A DNA stretch of 64,000 nucleotides from Limnobaculum eriocheiris (lineage in GTDB: Bacteria; Pseudomonadota; Gammaproteobacteria; Enterobacterales; Enterobacteriaceae): positions 1-64,000 of the forward strand of contig NZ_JAJNAG010000015.1 of the NCBI RefSeq assembly GCF_021010575.1, in the 5' to 3' direction. The position numbers and the translations under genes are program-made. Of this stretch, positions 1-9,395 are shown one piece after another (the stretch's first letter is position 1; each line of letters opens with the position of its first letter). The notes below the pieces were generated by a model. The model saw nothing but the letters and a program-made list of their open reading frames with translations, was not told where the DNA came from and ran no database searches.

Positions 1-72
1 GGTGGAATGACCGTTTCGGATCACATCACTCGTTTCAGAACAGCGGGGACAAACTACATCAATCTTTGCCAT
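1..72 (-). CDS. insA: IS1-family transposase subunit InsA, N-terminal part
   Basis: The minus strand from 72 reads MAKIDVVCPRCSETSDVIRN and then GHST before the window ends. This matches the start of IS1 InsA, including its CPxC knuckle and the RNGxST motif. InsA is the small DNA-binding protein and repressor of IS1; the active InsAB' transposase arises by programmed frameshift further on, outside this window. Only 24 residues are visible. The ATG at 72 is about 50 bases inside the presumed IS end, the spacing usual for IS1. Confidence 0.8.
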   Translation of the reverse strand, partial: MAKIDVVCPRCSETSDVIRNGHST

Positions 73-123
73 CAATCATCCAAAGGGCGAAGAATACCAC
101 AACACTAAATATGCGTCACGACC
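1..123 (-). mobile_element. IS1-family insertion sequence, end fragment cut by window edge
   Basis: The first 72 bases read on the minus strand encode the N-terminus of an IS1 InsA protein. The outer end of the element is placed near 123, where the minus strand begins GGTCGTGACG and runs on through TTTAGTGTTGTGG, which resembles the left terminal repeat and leader of IS1. The placement of the end is by similarity remembered from IS1 and could be off by a few bases. The rest of the element lies outside the window, so target duplication and intactness cannot be judged. Confidence 0.75.
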
Positions 124-246
124 GTAAATTCGATATAATGTGAAATATTTAACCTTAACATAGCTATTTTCTTTCAAAATTAAGTAATACTTTGTCATAG
201 ATGATGGTTTGTTTGTAGGTGGAAATTTTTTAGGGTACTGTTTCAT
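124..246 (-). pseudogene. Small reading frame interrupted by the IS1 end
   Basis: A minus-strand frame starts at ATG 246 (MKQYPKKFPPTNKPSS...) and runs into the IS1 terminal repeat at about 123. There it reads on for 15 codons of IS sequence to a stop at 76-78. The first 41 codons are rich in Lys, Tyr and Phe and match no family I recognise. No good ribosome binding site is visible. It may be the 5' end of a gene broken by the IS1 insertion, or a chance frame in A+T-rich DNA. Confidence 0.25.
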
Positions 247-413
247 CTGACAACGCATGTATGTAATTTGATAAATAAACTGAAAATTTCATGGGATGTG
301 CAGAGACAAAGTTGCAACTTTGTTCTTTTTTCTGAAAGAATTAATTAAAAGACCATTTTTATGAGTAGACTTTCATAATCTAGGGGGTATTAACATTAAA
401 GTTACGGTTAAGG

Positions 414-441
414 CTTGAGCCCGATAAATATCGGGCTCAAG
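414..441. terminator. Hairpin downstream of the OpgB-like gene
   Basis: A perfect 13-base inverted repeat (CTTGAGCCCGATA, loop AA, then its complement) follows the end of the minus-strand gene at 488. T-rich sequence follows on the plus side only, so this is a probable but not classical terminator. Confidence 0.55.
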
Positions 442-487
442 TCGTTTAATTTTAGCCTAATAGATTTTGACCATTATAATAGTCGTA

Positions 488-2698
488 CTATGAACAATCA
501 TTCAAAATACTACATAAAGAATATAGTTTATTATTTTCCAGGTTAACAAAAAAGTCTAACTGTTTCATCGGGTCTCCAATTATTAATGTGTTCTGTGTTG
601 ATTCTTTATCAAGAACACCCCCTAGTTGTTGCCTAAAAATTATATGTTCTAGTTTGTTTGTACCAATAATGGATGCTATTTCATTTAATCCAGTCGTTTC
701 GTCACAAACAAAAGAATCATTTGACGCGAATATTATATTTTTATATTCAGATAAAAATTTATGAATTACATCTATGTTTACTTTTTCACCAGTGCATGTA
801 TCAATATTTATTGATGCATAATCATTTAGATAACTAGTATTGTAACCAAAAAATGTAATGCCTCTTTTTATTTGTTTATCAGTTTTATTGATAGATGTCC
901 CGGTATTTTTTGAATAAACACCAGAAGAAAATCCAACTAAATTTGATGTATAAATTGGAGATATAAAGTCACTCTGATGTACAGATGTAACCTCATTTTC
1001 ATTTATTATTTTTTTTATTACACTATTACCTGTGATTATATATAAACAGGTTCCGTCAGATTTTCCATCAACAACATGACACTGTGTTATAAATACTATT
1101 TTTTTGTTATTTCTGGCTAAATTAAGAGCGTCTATAGCGAAAGAATCAAAATAAATATCTTTTAATTTATTGTCATCACTAACTGAAGCATATAATGGTA
1201 AATTATAAATTTTATTAGCTATTTTGACGGTATTTCCGTCTGATGATATTGAATCAAACAAACTTGGACTATTCCAAAGAGAAGAGGAAAAAGCTATAAA
1301 GGGATTTATATTATCGTTTTTAAGATAATATGAAATGAGAGCACTGTTTTCTTTTATAAAAAGATTAGAACCAAATCCCATTTCGTTGTTTTTATTATTG
1401 GATAAACCTAATATTGTAGGCCATGTGTCCATTAAAGTACCAACTTTATTTATTTTAATATTATTCATTCCTTTTTTGATGATGATGAAATTATTTCTTC
1501 TATCTTTCTCATGGCTATTTAATTGCTCGTCAGCATCATTAGGCATCATCAAATGGTCTGAAACAATAACAATGATGGTATTTTCAAAATAAGGAGATTT
1601 AATTATTTTATTAACAAATTCACCAATTAAAATGTCTGAACAATATACTGAACTAAGTATATTATTATTCATTTTTTTTGGTATATACTCCAGACAAGGC
1701 TCAAGTACTTTCCCTGACGGTGGATGAGTATTTACTGTAAGCAATGATAAAAGAAATTTTTCATTTTTTTGTGATAATTTTTCGAATTGATTATATGAAT
1801 GCGCCAGAAGAATATCATCTTCAATACCCCAACCACTGATATTGCTATTATCCGCAAGATTATTTTCTAAAAAATATGATTTATCATGAATCTCATCCCA
1901 TCCGTGCTGAGATAGAAATTTATCGCCACCAGCAAACTCTTTTTCACTTCCTCTAATAAATATATTTTTATATCCATTTTCATTAAAATACTGAGCAATG
2001 CATTTTGCTCCATCTAAAAATGAAGACATATTGTTTGCTGAGTTTCCCTGGGGTAACGATAATGGAATTCCACACTGTGTATTTACCAATCCAGCCATAG
2101 TCCACCCCCCACCATCAGACTGAATTATATTAGTAAAATCAATATATGATTCAGCTAACTTACTGATATTCGGAGTGTAATTGAAACCGTTTATATTTCT
2201 AAATGTTCTTTCAAGGCTTTCTGCGTATATGAATACATAATTGTATTTATTATTTTCTACTGATGATGTGTGGTAAAACTTAGATGCATAATTATCATCC
2301 TTATAAAAAAGATTTGATATAGAATTATATAAATTAGTTAGAGGTTTAGAATATATTAGTGTTAAAATTAAGATAATTAAAAATAATAAATCAACCGATT
2401 TCCTTTTTTTTACCAATCGATTTTTCACTATAATAGATATAGTGAAAATAGTTATTATTAAAAATAAGAAAAGAATGGATGCTATTATTTTCCAGAAGAT
2501 ATCATCAATAGAAGAACCTTTAATTGTATTGAGTAAATGATAATAAATAGCATCAGTAATTCCTCGGCCTGTGAACATATTACAGACAAACCAGAAACCA
2601 AATAATAAAATAATAATAGACGATAATATTGTCTTTGTAAAAAGAAATTGCCTTGATGAATATGTTAGAAGAATTAAAAGGAAAATAATAATAAACAT
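488..2698 (-). CDS. OpgB/MdoB-like phosphoglycerol transferase (alkaline-phosphatase-fold membrane enzyme)
   Basis: The 736-residue protein has hydrophobic segments at about 3-20, 22-42, 70-92 and 102-118, then a periplasmic sulfatase-like domain. Its FTGRGITDA region (residues 42-50), the AESLERT motif with the presumed nucleophile Thr165, the QCGIP motif and the later SDHL metal-site motif all match E. coli OpgB. OpgB moves phosphoglycerol from phosphatidylglycerol to osmoregulated periplasmic glucans. The last 270 or so residues look unlike E. coli OpgB, so the acceptor may differ (LPS, capsule or glucan). The gene is strikingly A+T-rich compared with its neighbours and lies beside an IS1, which suggests acquisition by transfer. 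No strong ribosome binding site precedes the ATG at 2698. Confidence 0.75.
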   Translation of the reverse strand: MFIIIFLLILLTYSSRQFLFTKTILSSIIILLFGFWFVCNMFTGRGITDAIYYHLLNTIKGSSIDDIFWKIIASILFLFLIITIFTISIIVKNRLVKKRKSVDLLFLIILILTLIYSKPLTNLYNSISNLFYKDDNYASKFYHTSSVENNKYNYVFIYAESLERTFRNINGFNYTPNISKLAESYIDFTNIIQSDGGGWTMAGLVNTQCGIPLSLPQGNSANNMSSFLDGAKCIAQYFNENGYKNIFIRGSEKEFAGGDKFLSQHGWDEIHDKSYFLENNLADNSNISGWGIEDDILLAHSYNQFEKLSQKNEKFLLSLLTVNTHPPSGKVLEPCLEYIPKKMNNNILSSVYCSDILIGEFVNKIIKSPYFENTIIVIVSDHLMMPNDADEQLNSHEKDRRNNFIIIKKGMNNIKINKVGTLMDTWPTILGLSNNKNNEMGFGSNLFIKENSALISYYLKNDNINPFIAFSSSLWNSPSLFDSISSDGNTVKIANKIYNLPLYASVSDDNKLKDIYFDSFAIDALNLARNNKKIVFITQCHVVDGKSDGTCLYIITGNSVIKKIINENEVTSVHQSDFISPIYTSNLVGFSSGVYSKNTGTSINKTDKQIKRGITFFGYNTSYLNDYASINIDTCTGEKVNIDVIHKFLSEYKNIIFASNDSFVCDETTGLNEIASIIGTNKLEHIIFRQQLGGVLDKESTQNTLIIGDPMKQLDFFVNLENNKLYSLCSILNDCS

Positions 2699-3471
2699 AG
2701 CATTTGTTCAAATTATTAATTAATGGATATGCATTATAACACACATCCATTTTTTTACTATCATTTCAGTTGGTTAGAATTAAGATTTTTAAAATTAAAT
2801 AATATTATCAATGCATTATGAGTGTTGGGTTTTATCGCATGTACTTCATGATATTGGTATGACTTATTTATGCTGATACATTTGTGTTGAGGATTAAAAA
2901 ATGCAATTTTTTGAGTGGTAGTTGTCAAAATGATACTTAATAAATATATTTTTTCATATCCTTATTTTTTGATAATGTATAGTGTTAGTTTAATGGAGTG
3001 TTATCTTATTCGCAATATTAGTATAAATTAATTAGAGTTATTTATAAGTCGTCATTAGAGCGAATTTGTTTTTATAATCACATTTTACTTTTAATTACTT
3101 CTGACTGAATGAGAACATGCTACTTTGGCAATATAGCTTGAATTCTCATTGTAAGATACTATTTGCATGCCGTCATTCAAAGCACAAAACGATTGTTAGA
3201 ATGCAACTGGTTATGTATAACATACTATAATTACTTGTTATTTAAATTTTTTTGGTTGATGGCTTCAAGTGTTTTTTATTCTTAACGGACTTTTCCCAAT
3301 TGTGGATATTTAAACTTTACCCAAATTGACAGTAAATACGATAAAGGTGTCAGTGAAGAAATGATTATTTTTCGTATTTAACCGGTTGGGGTTTTGCATC
3401 TGATTGCTAAGAAGCATAGACTCAATTGATAAATTAATTGTGCAACATCCTCTTTCTTATATAGGTTTTTT
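2699..3471. other. A+T-rich intergenic region between the OpgB-like gene and pepN
   Basis: These 773 bases between divergent genes hold no ORF that I can support and no recognisable RNA gene. The region is very A+T-rich, with many short A and T tracts, and should contain promoters for both flanking genes. A TTGACA at about 3326 has no convincing -10 element at the right distance. In E. coli pncB lies divergently upstream of pepN; it is not here. Confidence 0.6.
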
Positions 3472-6090
3472 ATGACGCAGAAACCACAAGCTAAGTACCG
3501 TCAGGATTACCGTAAGCCTGATTTCACTATTACTGATATCGATTTATCCTTTGATTTAGCAGCAGAAACCACTCAGGTAACGGCCATCAGCCAGGTTCAA
3601 CGTTTGGGTGATAAAGGCGCTTCACTGGTATTAGATGGCGAAAATCTGACGTTGATTTCCATCAGCGTTAATGATGCTCCCTGGACCCATTATCAACAGC
3701 AGGAAGGCAAACTGGTATTAGAACAACTGCCGGATAGCTTCACCTTGAAGATCGTTAATGAGATCCATCCAGCAGTCAATAGTGCTCTGGAAGGGTTATA
3801 CCTTTCCGGCGAGGCGTTATGTACTCAGTGTGAGGCTGAAGGTTTCCGCCATATTACCTATTATCTGGATCGTCCGGATGTTCTGGCCCGTTTCACCACG
3901 CGTATTGTGGCGGATAAGCAGGCTTATCCTTATTTGTTGTCGAATGGTAACCGTATTGCTCAGGGTGATTTGGAAGATGGGCGTCACTGGGTGCAGTGGC
4001 AGGACCCTTTCCCTAAGCCTTGCTATTTGTTTGCACTGGTTGCCGGTGATTTTGATGTATTAAGAGATACTTTTGTTACTTGTTCTGGCAGAAGCGTTGC
4101 GCTGGAGCTGTTTGTCGATCGTGGAAATCTCGATCGTGCTGACTGGGCAATGACTTCGCTGAAGAATGCCATGAAGTGGGATGAGCAACGCTTTGGGCTG
4201 GAATATGACTTAGACATCTATATGATTGTCGCCGTTGATTTCTTCAATATGGGTGCGATGGAAAACAAAGGGTTAAACGTATTTAACTCCAAGTATGTAT
4301 TGGCCAAGGCAGAAACCGCCACCGATAAAGATTATCTGAATATTGAAGCGGTTATCGGTCATGAATATTTTCATAACTGGACGGGAAACCGGGTTACCTG
4401 TCGGGATTGGTTCCAGCTTAGTTTGAAAGAGGGGTTAACCGTTTTCCGCGATCAGGAGTTTAGTTCCGATCTGGGTTCCCGCGCTGTTAATCGTATTGAT
4501 TCAGTACGCGTTATGCGCGGAGCACAGTTTGCTGAAGATGCCAGCCCAATGGCGCATCCAATTCGTCCTGATAAAGTCATTGAGATGAATAACTTCTATA
4601 CACTGACGGTGTATGAAAAAGGATCGGAAGTGATCCGCATGATGCATACCTTGTTGGGGGAAGCGAAATTTCAGGCGGGAATGAAGCTCTATTTCCAACG
4701 CCATGATGGCAGCGCTGCCACTTGTGATGATTTTGTTCAGGCAATGGAAGATGCATCCGGTATTGATTTAACGCTGTTTCGTCGTTGGTATAGTCAGTCA
4801 GGGACGCCACAGCTAACGGTTCGTGACAGCTATGATAGTGAAAAACAGCAATACAGTTTAACCGTTAGTCAACTTACGCCACCAACACAGGATCAGGCGG
4901 AGAAATTACCGTTACATATTCCATTGAGTATTGAATTGTATGCCGAGAGCGGCGAAGTTATTCCGCTATATTCTGCAGGACAACCGGTAAATTCGGTGCT
5001 GAATATTACTCAGGCCGGGCAAACTCTGGTGTTTGAGCGAGTACCACAGCAGCCAATTGTTTCTCTATTAAGAGAGTTTTCTGCACCGGTTAAGTTGGAT
5101 TACCCTTATACAGATAAACAACTGGCATTTTTAATGCAGCATTCCACCAATGATTTTTCCCGTTGGGATGCAGCGCAAATGCTGTTAGCGAAATATATTA
5201 AAGAGAATGCCGCCCGATTACAGCAAGGTGGGGCGTTTGAATTACCTCTGCATGTTATTGATGCTTTCCGCGCTGTTTTATTAAGCGATCGGTTAGATCC
5301 TGCATTAGCAGCCCTGATATTGAGCCTGCCATCAGAAAATGAGATGTCAGAACTTTTTGATATTATCGATCCTGATGCAATTCATCAGGTGAGAGGGAAA
5401 TTAGTTAACTGTTTTGCCCAGGAGATGCAGGATGAGTGGCTGGCAGTTTATTTAGCTAACAAAACGAATGAATATCGCATTGAACATGGTGATATTGCCA
5501 AACGGGCATTAAGTAATACCTGTCTGGGTTATTTAGCCTTTACCGAAACTGAATTTGCCAATAATCTGATTAGCCAACAGTACCATCAGGCTAATAATAT
5601 GACCGACGCTTTAGCCGCATTATCTGCCGCAGTGGCAGCACAATTACCCTGTCGAGATAAATTAATGCAGGAATTCGATGCGCGTTGGCATCAGGATGGT
5701 CTGGTGATGGATAAATGGTTTATATTGCAGGCCAGCAGTCCGGATAAGGCGGTACTTAACAACATTAAAGCATTATTAAACCACCGTTCATTCAGTATGA
5801 ATAATCCAAATAGGATCCGTTCATTAATTGGTGCTTTTGCTTCCACGAATCCATCAACATTCCATGCAAAAGATGGCAGTGGTTATGCGTTTTTAACTGA
5901 AATTCTGACCGAACTTAATCAGAAGAACCCACAGGTTGCTTCACGTTTGATTGAGCCATTAATTCGTCTCGGTCGTTACGATCAAAATCGTCAGGTACTA
6001 ATGCGTAATGCGTTGGAGCAATTGACGAAACTGGATAACCTCTCCGGTGATTTATTTGAGAAGATCAGTAAAACGCTAAATGGTGAGTGA
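3472..6090 (+). CDS. pepN: Aminopeptidase N (M1 family zinc metallopeptidase)
   Basis: PepN is the main broad-specificity cytoplasmic aminopeptidase and removes N-terminal residues from peptides late in protein breakdown. The 872-residue protein has nearly the length of E. coli PepN (870). The exopeptidase motif GAMEN is at 261-265. The zinc motif HEYFH is at 297-301, with the third ligand Glu320 in SLKEGLTVF; these positions equal the E. coli numbering, so the enzyme should be active. The start at 3472 follows a TATAGGTTTTTT stretch without a strong ribosome binding site, but the N-terminus MTQKPQAKYR aligns with the family. It is the first gene of the core block and transcribes toward pyrD. 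Confidence 0.97.
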   Translation: MTQKPQAKYRQDYRKPDFTITDIDLSFDLAAETTQVTAISQVQRLGDKGASLVLDGENLTLISISVNDAPWTHYQQQEGKLVLEQLPDSFTLKIVNEIHPAVNSALEGLYLSGEALCTQCEAEGFRHITYYLDRPDVLARFTTRIVADKQAYPYLLSNGNRIAQGDLEDGRHWVQWQDPFPKPCYLFALVAGDFDVLRDTFVTCSGRSVALELFVDRGNLDRADWAMTSLKNAMKWDEQRFGLEYDLDIYMIVAVDFFNMGAMENKGLNVFNSKYVLAKAETATDKDYLNIEAVIGHEYFHNWTGNRVTCRDWFQLSLKEGLTVFRDQEFSSDLGSRAVNRIDSVRVMRGAQFAEDASPMAHPIRPDKVIEMNNFYTLTVYEKGSEVIRMMHTLLGEAKFQAGMKLYFQRHDGSAATCDDFVQAMEDASGIDLTLFRRWYSQSGTPQLTVRDSYDSEKQQYSLTVSQLTPPTQDQAEKLPLHIPLSIELYAESGEVIPLYSAGQPVNSVLNITQAGQTLVFERVPQQPIVSLLREFSAPVKLDYPYTDKQLAFLMQHSTNDFSRWDAAQMLLAKYIKENAARLQQGGAFELPLHVIDAFRAVLLSDRLDPALAALILSLPSENEMSELFDIIDPDAIHQVRGKLVNCFAQEMQDEWLAVYLANKTNEYRIEHGDIAKRALSNTCLGYLAFTETEFANNLISQQYHQANNMTDALAALSAAVAAQLPCRDKLMQEFDARWHQDGLVMDKWFILQASSPDKAVLNNIKALLNHRSFSMNNPNRIRSLIGAFASTNPSTFHAKDGSGYAFLTEILTELNQKNPQVASRLIEPLIRLGRYDQNRQVLMRNALEQLTKLDNLSGDLFEKISKTLNGE

Positions 6091-6116
6091 TGGGTGAGTG
6101 ATCCATTTTACTTTGA

Positions 6117-6142
6117 AAAGCCAGCGGTGATGCTGGCTTTTT
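6117..6142 (+). terminator. Rho-independent terminator after pepN
   Basis: AAAGCCAGC, loop GGTGAT, then GCTGGCTTTTT lies about 30 bases beyond the pepN stop. The GC stem followed by a T run is a classical intrinsic terminator. Confidence 0.85.
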
Positions 6143-6302
6143 GATGCGTGCTATTGTGCACAAATACTCGATTTCCTGTAATTGATCATTTCTTTTAGCA
6201 GGCCAATGCTGAATAATATGTCTCCGGTCGATAGCCCGGACTAAAAACCAATCCCATCGGGCTGTGTGAGTTGTCATTTTGGGCAGGTTTTTAAGGAGGA
6301 GT

Positions 6303-7313
6303 ATGTTTTACCCTTTCATCAGAAAAGCATTGTTTCAGCTTGATCCCGAGCAGGCACATGAATTTACCTTTCGCTTACTTCACCGTGTTAATGGTACGCC
6401 ATTACAATGTCTTATTCGTCAATCTGTTCCCAATAAGCCCGTGAGTTGCATGGGGCTTAATTTTAAAAACCCATTAGGATTAGCCGCCGGTCTGGATAAA
6501 GATGGCGAATGTATTGATGCTTTAGGATCCATGGGGTTTGGATCAATTGAAGTTGGTACCGTTACGCCAAAGCCTCAGTCTGGTAATGAGAAGCCAAGGC
6601 TATATCGGATCGTGGCAGCTGAAGGATTGATCAACCGAATGGGGTTTAATAATCTTGGCGTTGATAATCTGGTAGAGAATATAAAAAAAACACGCTTTGA
6701 TGGAATTATCGGTGTAAATATAGGTAAGAATAAAGTCACTCCGGTAGAGCAGGGTAAAGATGACTATTTGATTTGTATGGATAAAGTATATCCTTATGCC
6801 GGTTATATTGCGGTAAATATATCATCTCCAAATACGCCGGGATTGAGAACATTACAATATGGTGAGGCGTTGGATGATCTATTAGCTGCAATTAAAAACA
6901 GGCAACTTGAATTAGAAAAACGTCATGCTAAATATGTTCCCATTGCCGTTAAGATCGCCCCGGATCTTTCTGAAGAGGAATTGATCCAGGTAGCCGATAG
7001 CTTAATTCGTCACAATATTGATGGTGTTATTGCAACGAATAGCACACTGGATCGGAAATTAGTCAATGGGCTAATTAACAGCGGACAGTCTGGTGGATTA
7101 AGTGGCCGACCTTTACAGCTTCGCAGTACTGAAATCATTCGTCGTTTATCCACAGAACTTAAAGGGAAACTGCCTATTATTGGAGTAGGTGGAATAGATT
7201 CATTAACCTCTGCCAGAGAGAAGCTGGATGCAGGATCTTCATTAATTCAAATATATTCCGGCTTTATTTTTAAAGGACCGGGTCTGGTGAAAGAAATTCT
7301 CACACATATTTAA
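6303..7313 (+). CDS. pyrD: Dihydroorotate dehydrogenase (quinone), class 2
   Basis: PyrD oxidises dihydroorotate to orotate in pyrimidine synthesis. It passes electrons through FMN to membrane quinone. The frame is open upstream, but the family N-terminus [16 protein letters not shown] places the start at ATG 6303, preceded by AAGGAGG, giving 336 residues as in E. coli. The N-terminal helix pair that docks to the membrane is present. Residues 171-180 read [10 protein letters not shown], with catalytic base Ser175, and the FMN-binding GVGGID segment lies near the C-terminus. It is transcribed separately from pepN, with a terminator between them. Confidence 0.97.
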   Translation: MFYPFIRKALFQLDPEQAHEFTFRLLHRVNGTPLQCLIRQSVPNKPVSCMGLNFKNPLGLAAGLDKDGECIDALGSMGFGSIEVGTVTPKPQSGNEKPRLYRIVAAEGLINRMGFNNLGVDNLVENIKKTRFDGIIGVNIGKNKVTPVEQGKDDYLICMDKVYPYAGYIAVNISSPNTPGLRTLQYGEALDDLLAAIKNRQLELEKRHAKYVPIAVKIAPDLSEEELIQVADSLIRHNIDGVIATNSTLDRKLVNGLINSGQSGGLSGRPLQLRSTEIIRRLSTELKGKLPIIGVGGIDSLTSAREKLDAGSSLIQIYSGFIFKGPGLVKEILTHI

Positions 7314-7335
7314 TTTTATTTCTTATTAATTGATC

Positions 7336-7361
7336 ACCGGGGGTTTATTTTTCCTCCCGGT
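7336..7361 (+). terminator. Possible terminator after pyrD
   Basis: ACCGGGGG, a T-rich loop, then CCTCCCGGT forms a G+C stem with one bulge 22 bases after the pyrD stop. It is followed by a T-rich stretch. Confidence 0.55.
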
Positions 7362-7504
7362 TGTTCTATATTTTAAACGTTTGTAATTGCGTTTATATTG
7401 TTAGTCATAATTATCAGAATCTTTATCCGGTTAATTAGATAATATTGGAGGTTATCTGGGATGAAGATTAAATTAAATAAGCTTCATAGTTTAAGGAAAG
7501 TGTA

Positions 7505-8062
7505 ATGAGGATTAAGCCAGATGATAACTGGTGCTGGTATTTTGACGATGAACACGATCGGTTAATGTTAGATTTATCTAATGATATGATTTTCCGCTCT
7601 CGGTTCCCGGCCAAAATGTTGACGCCTGATGCGTTTACCAAATCCGCATTTTGTGTTGATGATGCCGCGCTATTTTTTGAATTAGAAGAACGCTGCCGTT
7701 GCTTACCTTTAACTAATGACCAGCGTGCAGAACTGAATTTAAATGCGCTGACGGCCTATCGTTTTTTAAAGCCGCTGATGCCTAAGAGTTGGTATTTCGT
7801 GCAGCAGAAGGTGGAGTTACAGCCCCAGAATAACGAAATAGTTGCTGTTACTCTGATTGATAGCGGCGAGACAGTGCTATTACTGGTAGTAGATGCAGGA
7901 GAGAACGCCAGCCTGTGTCTGGTGGCCCAGCCTTATCTGACGCTCTCAGGTAAAGCTCTGCAACTGGGCGATGCAATTAAAGTGATGCACGACAGAATGA
8001 GTGCCGTAAACATCGTCAGTCAGGATTCTTCCCCGGATTATCTACTCGCTCAAGCAGTATAA
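7505..8062 (+). CDS. zapC: Cell division protein ZapC
   Basis: ZapC is a cytoplasmic FtsZ-binding protein that bundles FtsZ filaments and stabilises the Z-ring. The 185-residue product begins [20 protein letters not shown], the conserved N-terminus of the family, and is close to the E. coli length of 180. The start has an AAGGAAAG ribosome binding site. The position between pyrD and ycbX is the same as in E. coli. A second fold-specific region ([18 protein letters not shown]) confirms the call. The last 10 residues are poorly conserved in the family. Confidence 0.93.
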   Translation: MRIKPDDNWCWYFDDEHDRLMLDLSNDMIFRSRFPAKMLTPDAFTKSAFCVDDAALFFELEERCRCLPLTNDQRAELNLNALTAYRFLKPLMPKSWYFVQQKVELQPQNNEIVAVTLIDSGETVLLLVVDAGENASLCLVAQPYLTLSGKALQLGDAIKVMHDRMSAVNIVSQDSSPDYLLAQAV

Positions 8063-8064
8063 CC

Positions 8065-8096
8065 AAACTAGCTTAACTTATTTATTAAGCTAGTTT
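8065..8096. terminator. Bidirectional terminator between zapC and ycbX
   Basis: A perfect 12-base stem (AAACTAGCTTAA / TTAAGCTAGTTT) with an 8-base loop lies between the convergent genes. It overlaps the ycbX stop codon at 8085-8087, so the two genes share it. Confidence 0.8.
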
Positions 8097-9188
8097 GATA
8101 TTGCCTTTTGGTATACAACTACAGGCAAGCACTGAACCATCTCTTTTTATTGCTCCTTTTCTCATGGCGTTGACCTCTCCGGTTTCCAGTTTGATTCTGC
8201 AACATCCACATATTCCAGCCCGACAAGAGTAGGGAATCTGAATACCGTTTTGTTCCAATTGCTCCAGCAATACCTGCTGATTATTGCCAATAAAGGTGTG
8301 CTCTTTGTAGCCAATTACTACGTCTTTCGCTTCCACTTGTTCCGGTTCAAGCATTTCAACCGGCTCTTTGGATTTATAGACTCTGGCTGGGTGGGTAGCC
8401 AGTACTTCAATAGCGTCTCCTAAACGAATGACGCCATGATTGCGGGCAATCATATTCTGGCCAAAATCCACATCGCCATTTTTTGCGGTTCTGAACTGTT
8501 GAAGAGTACGTAAAGGTTCTCCCTGTGGATGTTTACGCCCATTTTCGGTATTTACAGTGGTTAAAACACAGCGGCTACAGGGCTTAACAAGATCAAAAAT
8601 AACCTCACCAATACGAATTGTTTGCCAGCCGTCTTCGGCAAAAGGAGCGGCATCACGAATAATCAGATTAGGGCGGAACTGTTCAATCAGGATATTGCCA
8701 GGGCAGCGCGACTGTAGAGCCTGAAATGAAGTCTCATTGATCAGTAAGTATGGAAAACCATCGGCAAAAGAGAGGGGAACTTCAGGGCGATTTTTGACCC
8801 GACGAGTAAGTTCCGGACCAACCCAGCGAAGCTGTACCTCTTTGTTTAAATAGCCGCTTAACCACTGATTAATACTGTCCGGGGCAATATGGGCAGTAAA
8901 ATGGTTACCCCATACTTCAGTTGGGGAAAGCGTTTGAGAGAAATCGTTAAAGGCTACCATCTTACTTTGCCCGTCAGGCGCAGTAATTGATACGCCGTTA
9001 ATCAGCAGTGCCGGAATAAAACGCACTAACTGTGGATATTGTCGGGCGGTAACGAATGTTCCATTCGGATCGGTCACCATAAAAATACGGTCGAACGCCA
9101 GACCGCTTTCACCAACCTGAGCATGAGAAAGCTCCAGACCTCTCATCGATTTAACCGGATGAACATATAAACGGGAAAGAGTAACCAC
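8085..9188 (-). CDS. ycbX: MOSC-domain/2Fe-2S protein YcbX
   Basis: YcbX is a molybdenum-cofactor enzyme that, in E. coli, reduces toxic N-hydroxylated bases such as 6-hydroxylaminopurine. The 367-residue protein has an N-terminal MOSC beta-barrel domain ([20 protein letters not shown]), the central MOSC segment with PCSRCVLTT holding the presumed Mo-ligating Cys, and a C-terminal ferredoxin domain. The ferredoxin cluster cysteines are visible in [10 protein letters not shown] and later LACSC, so both redox centres appear intact. It faces rlmKL divergently and converges on zapC, as in E. coli. Confidence 0.95.
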   Translation of the reverse strand: MVTLSRLYVHPVKSMRGLELSHAQVGESGLAFDRIFMVTDPNGTFVTARQYPQLVRFIPALLINGVSITAPDGQSKMVAFNDFSQTLSPTEVWGNHFTAHIAPDSINQWLSGYLNKEVQLRWVGPELTRRVKNRPEVPLSFADGFPYLLINETSFQALQSRCPGNILIEQFRPNLIIRDAAPFAEDGWQTIRIGEVIFDLVKPCSRCVLTTVNTENGRKHPQGEPLRTLQQFRTAKNGDVDFGQNMIARNHGVIRLGDAIEVLATHPARVYKSKEPVEMLEPEQVEAKDVVIGYKEHTFIGNNQQVLLEQLEQNGIQIPYSCRAGICGCCRIKLETGEVNAMRKGAIKRDGSVLACSCIPKGNIKLA

Positions 9189-9335
9189 TTAACAACTCCA
9201 TTGATAGCTGGTGAAGCTCACCGACGTCAGGGGCTAACGATATGATATGGCAGCATAAATATTTATGTAACCTGAAGAGTATCGATACTGAACCGCGGTG
9301 ATTCGAGATTTCATGAATTAATAGGGGGTAACTTT

Positions 9336-9363
9336 ATGACAAAGTGCATGGATTGGCTATAAT
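9336..9363 (+). promoter_or_regulatory. Sigma-70 promoter of rlmKL-uup
   Basis: An ATGACA -35 at 9336-9341 and a perfect TATAAT -10 at 9358-9363 are separated by 16 bases. The start codon of rlmKL follows about 33 bases later. Confidence 0.75.
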
Positions 9364-9395
9364 GCACCACTATTTTTATTATGCGGTGTAACCTT

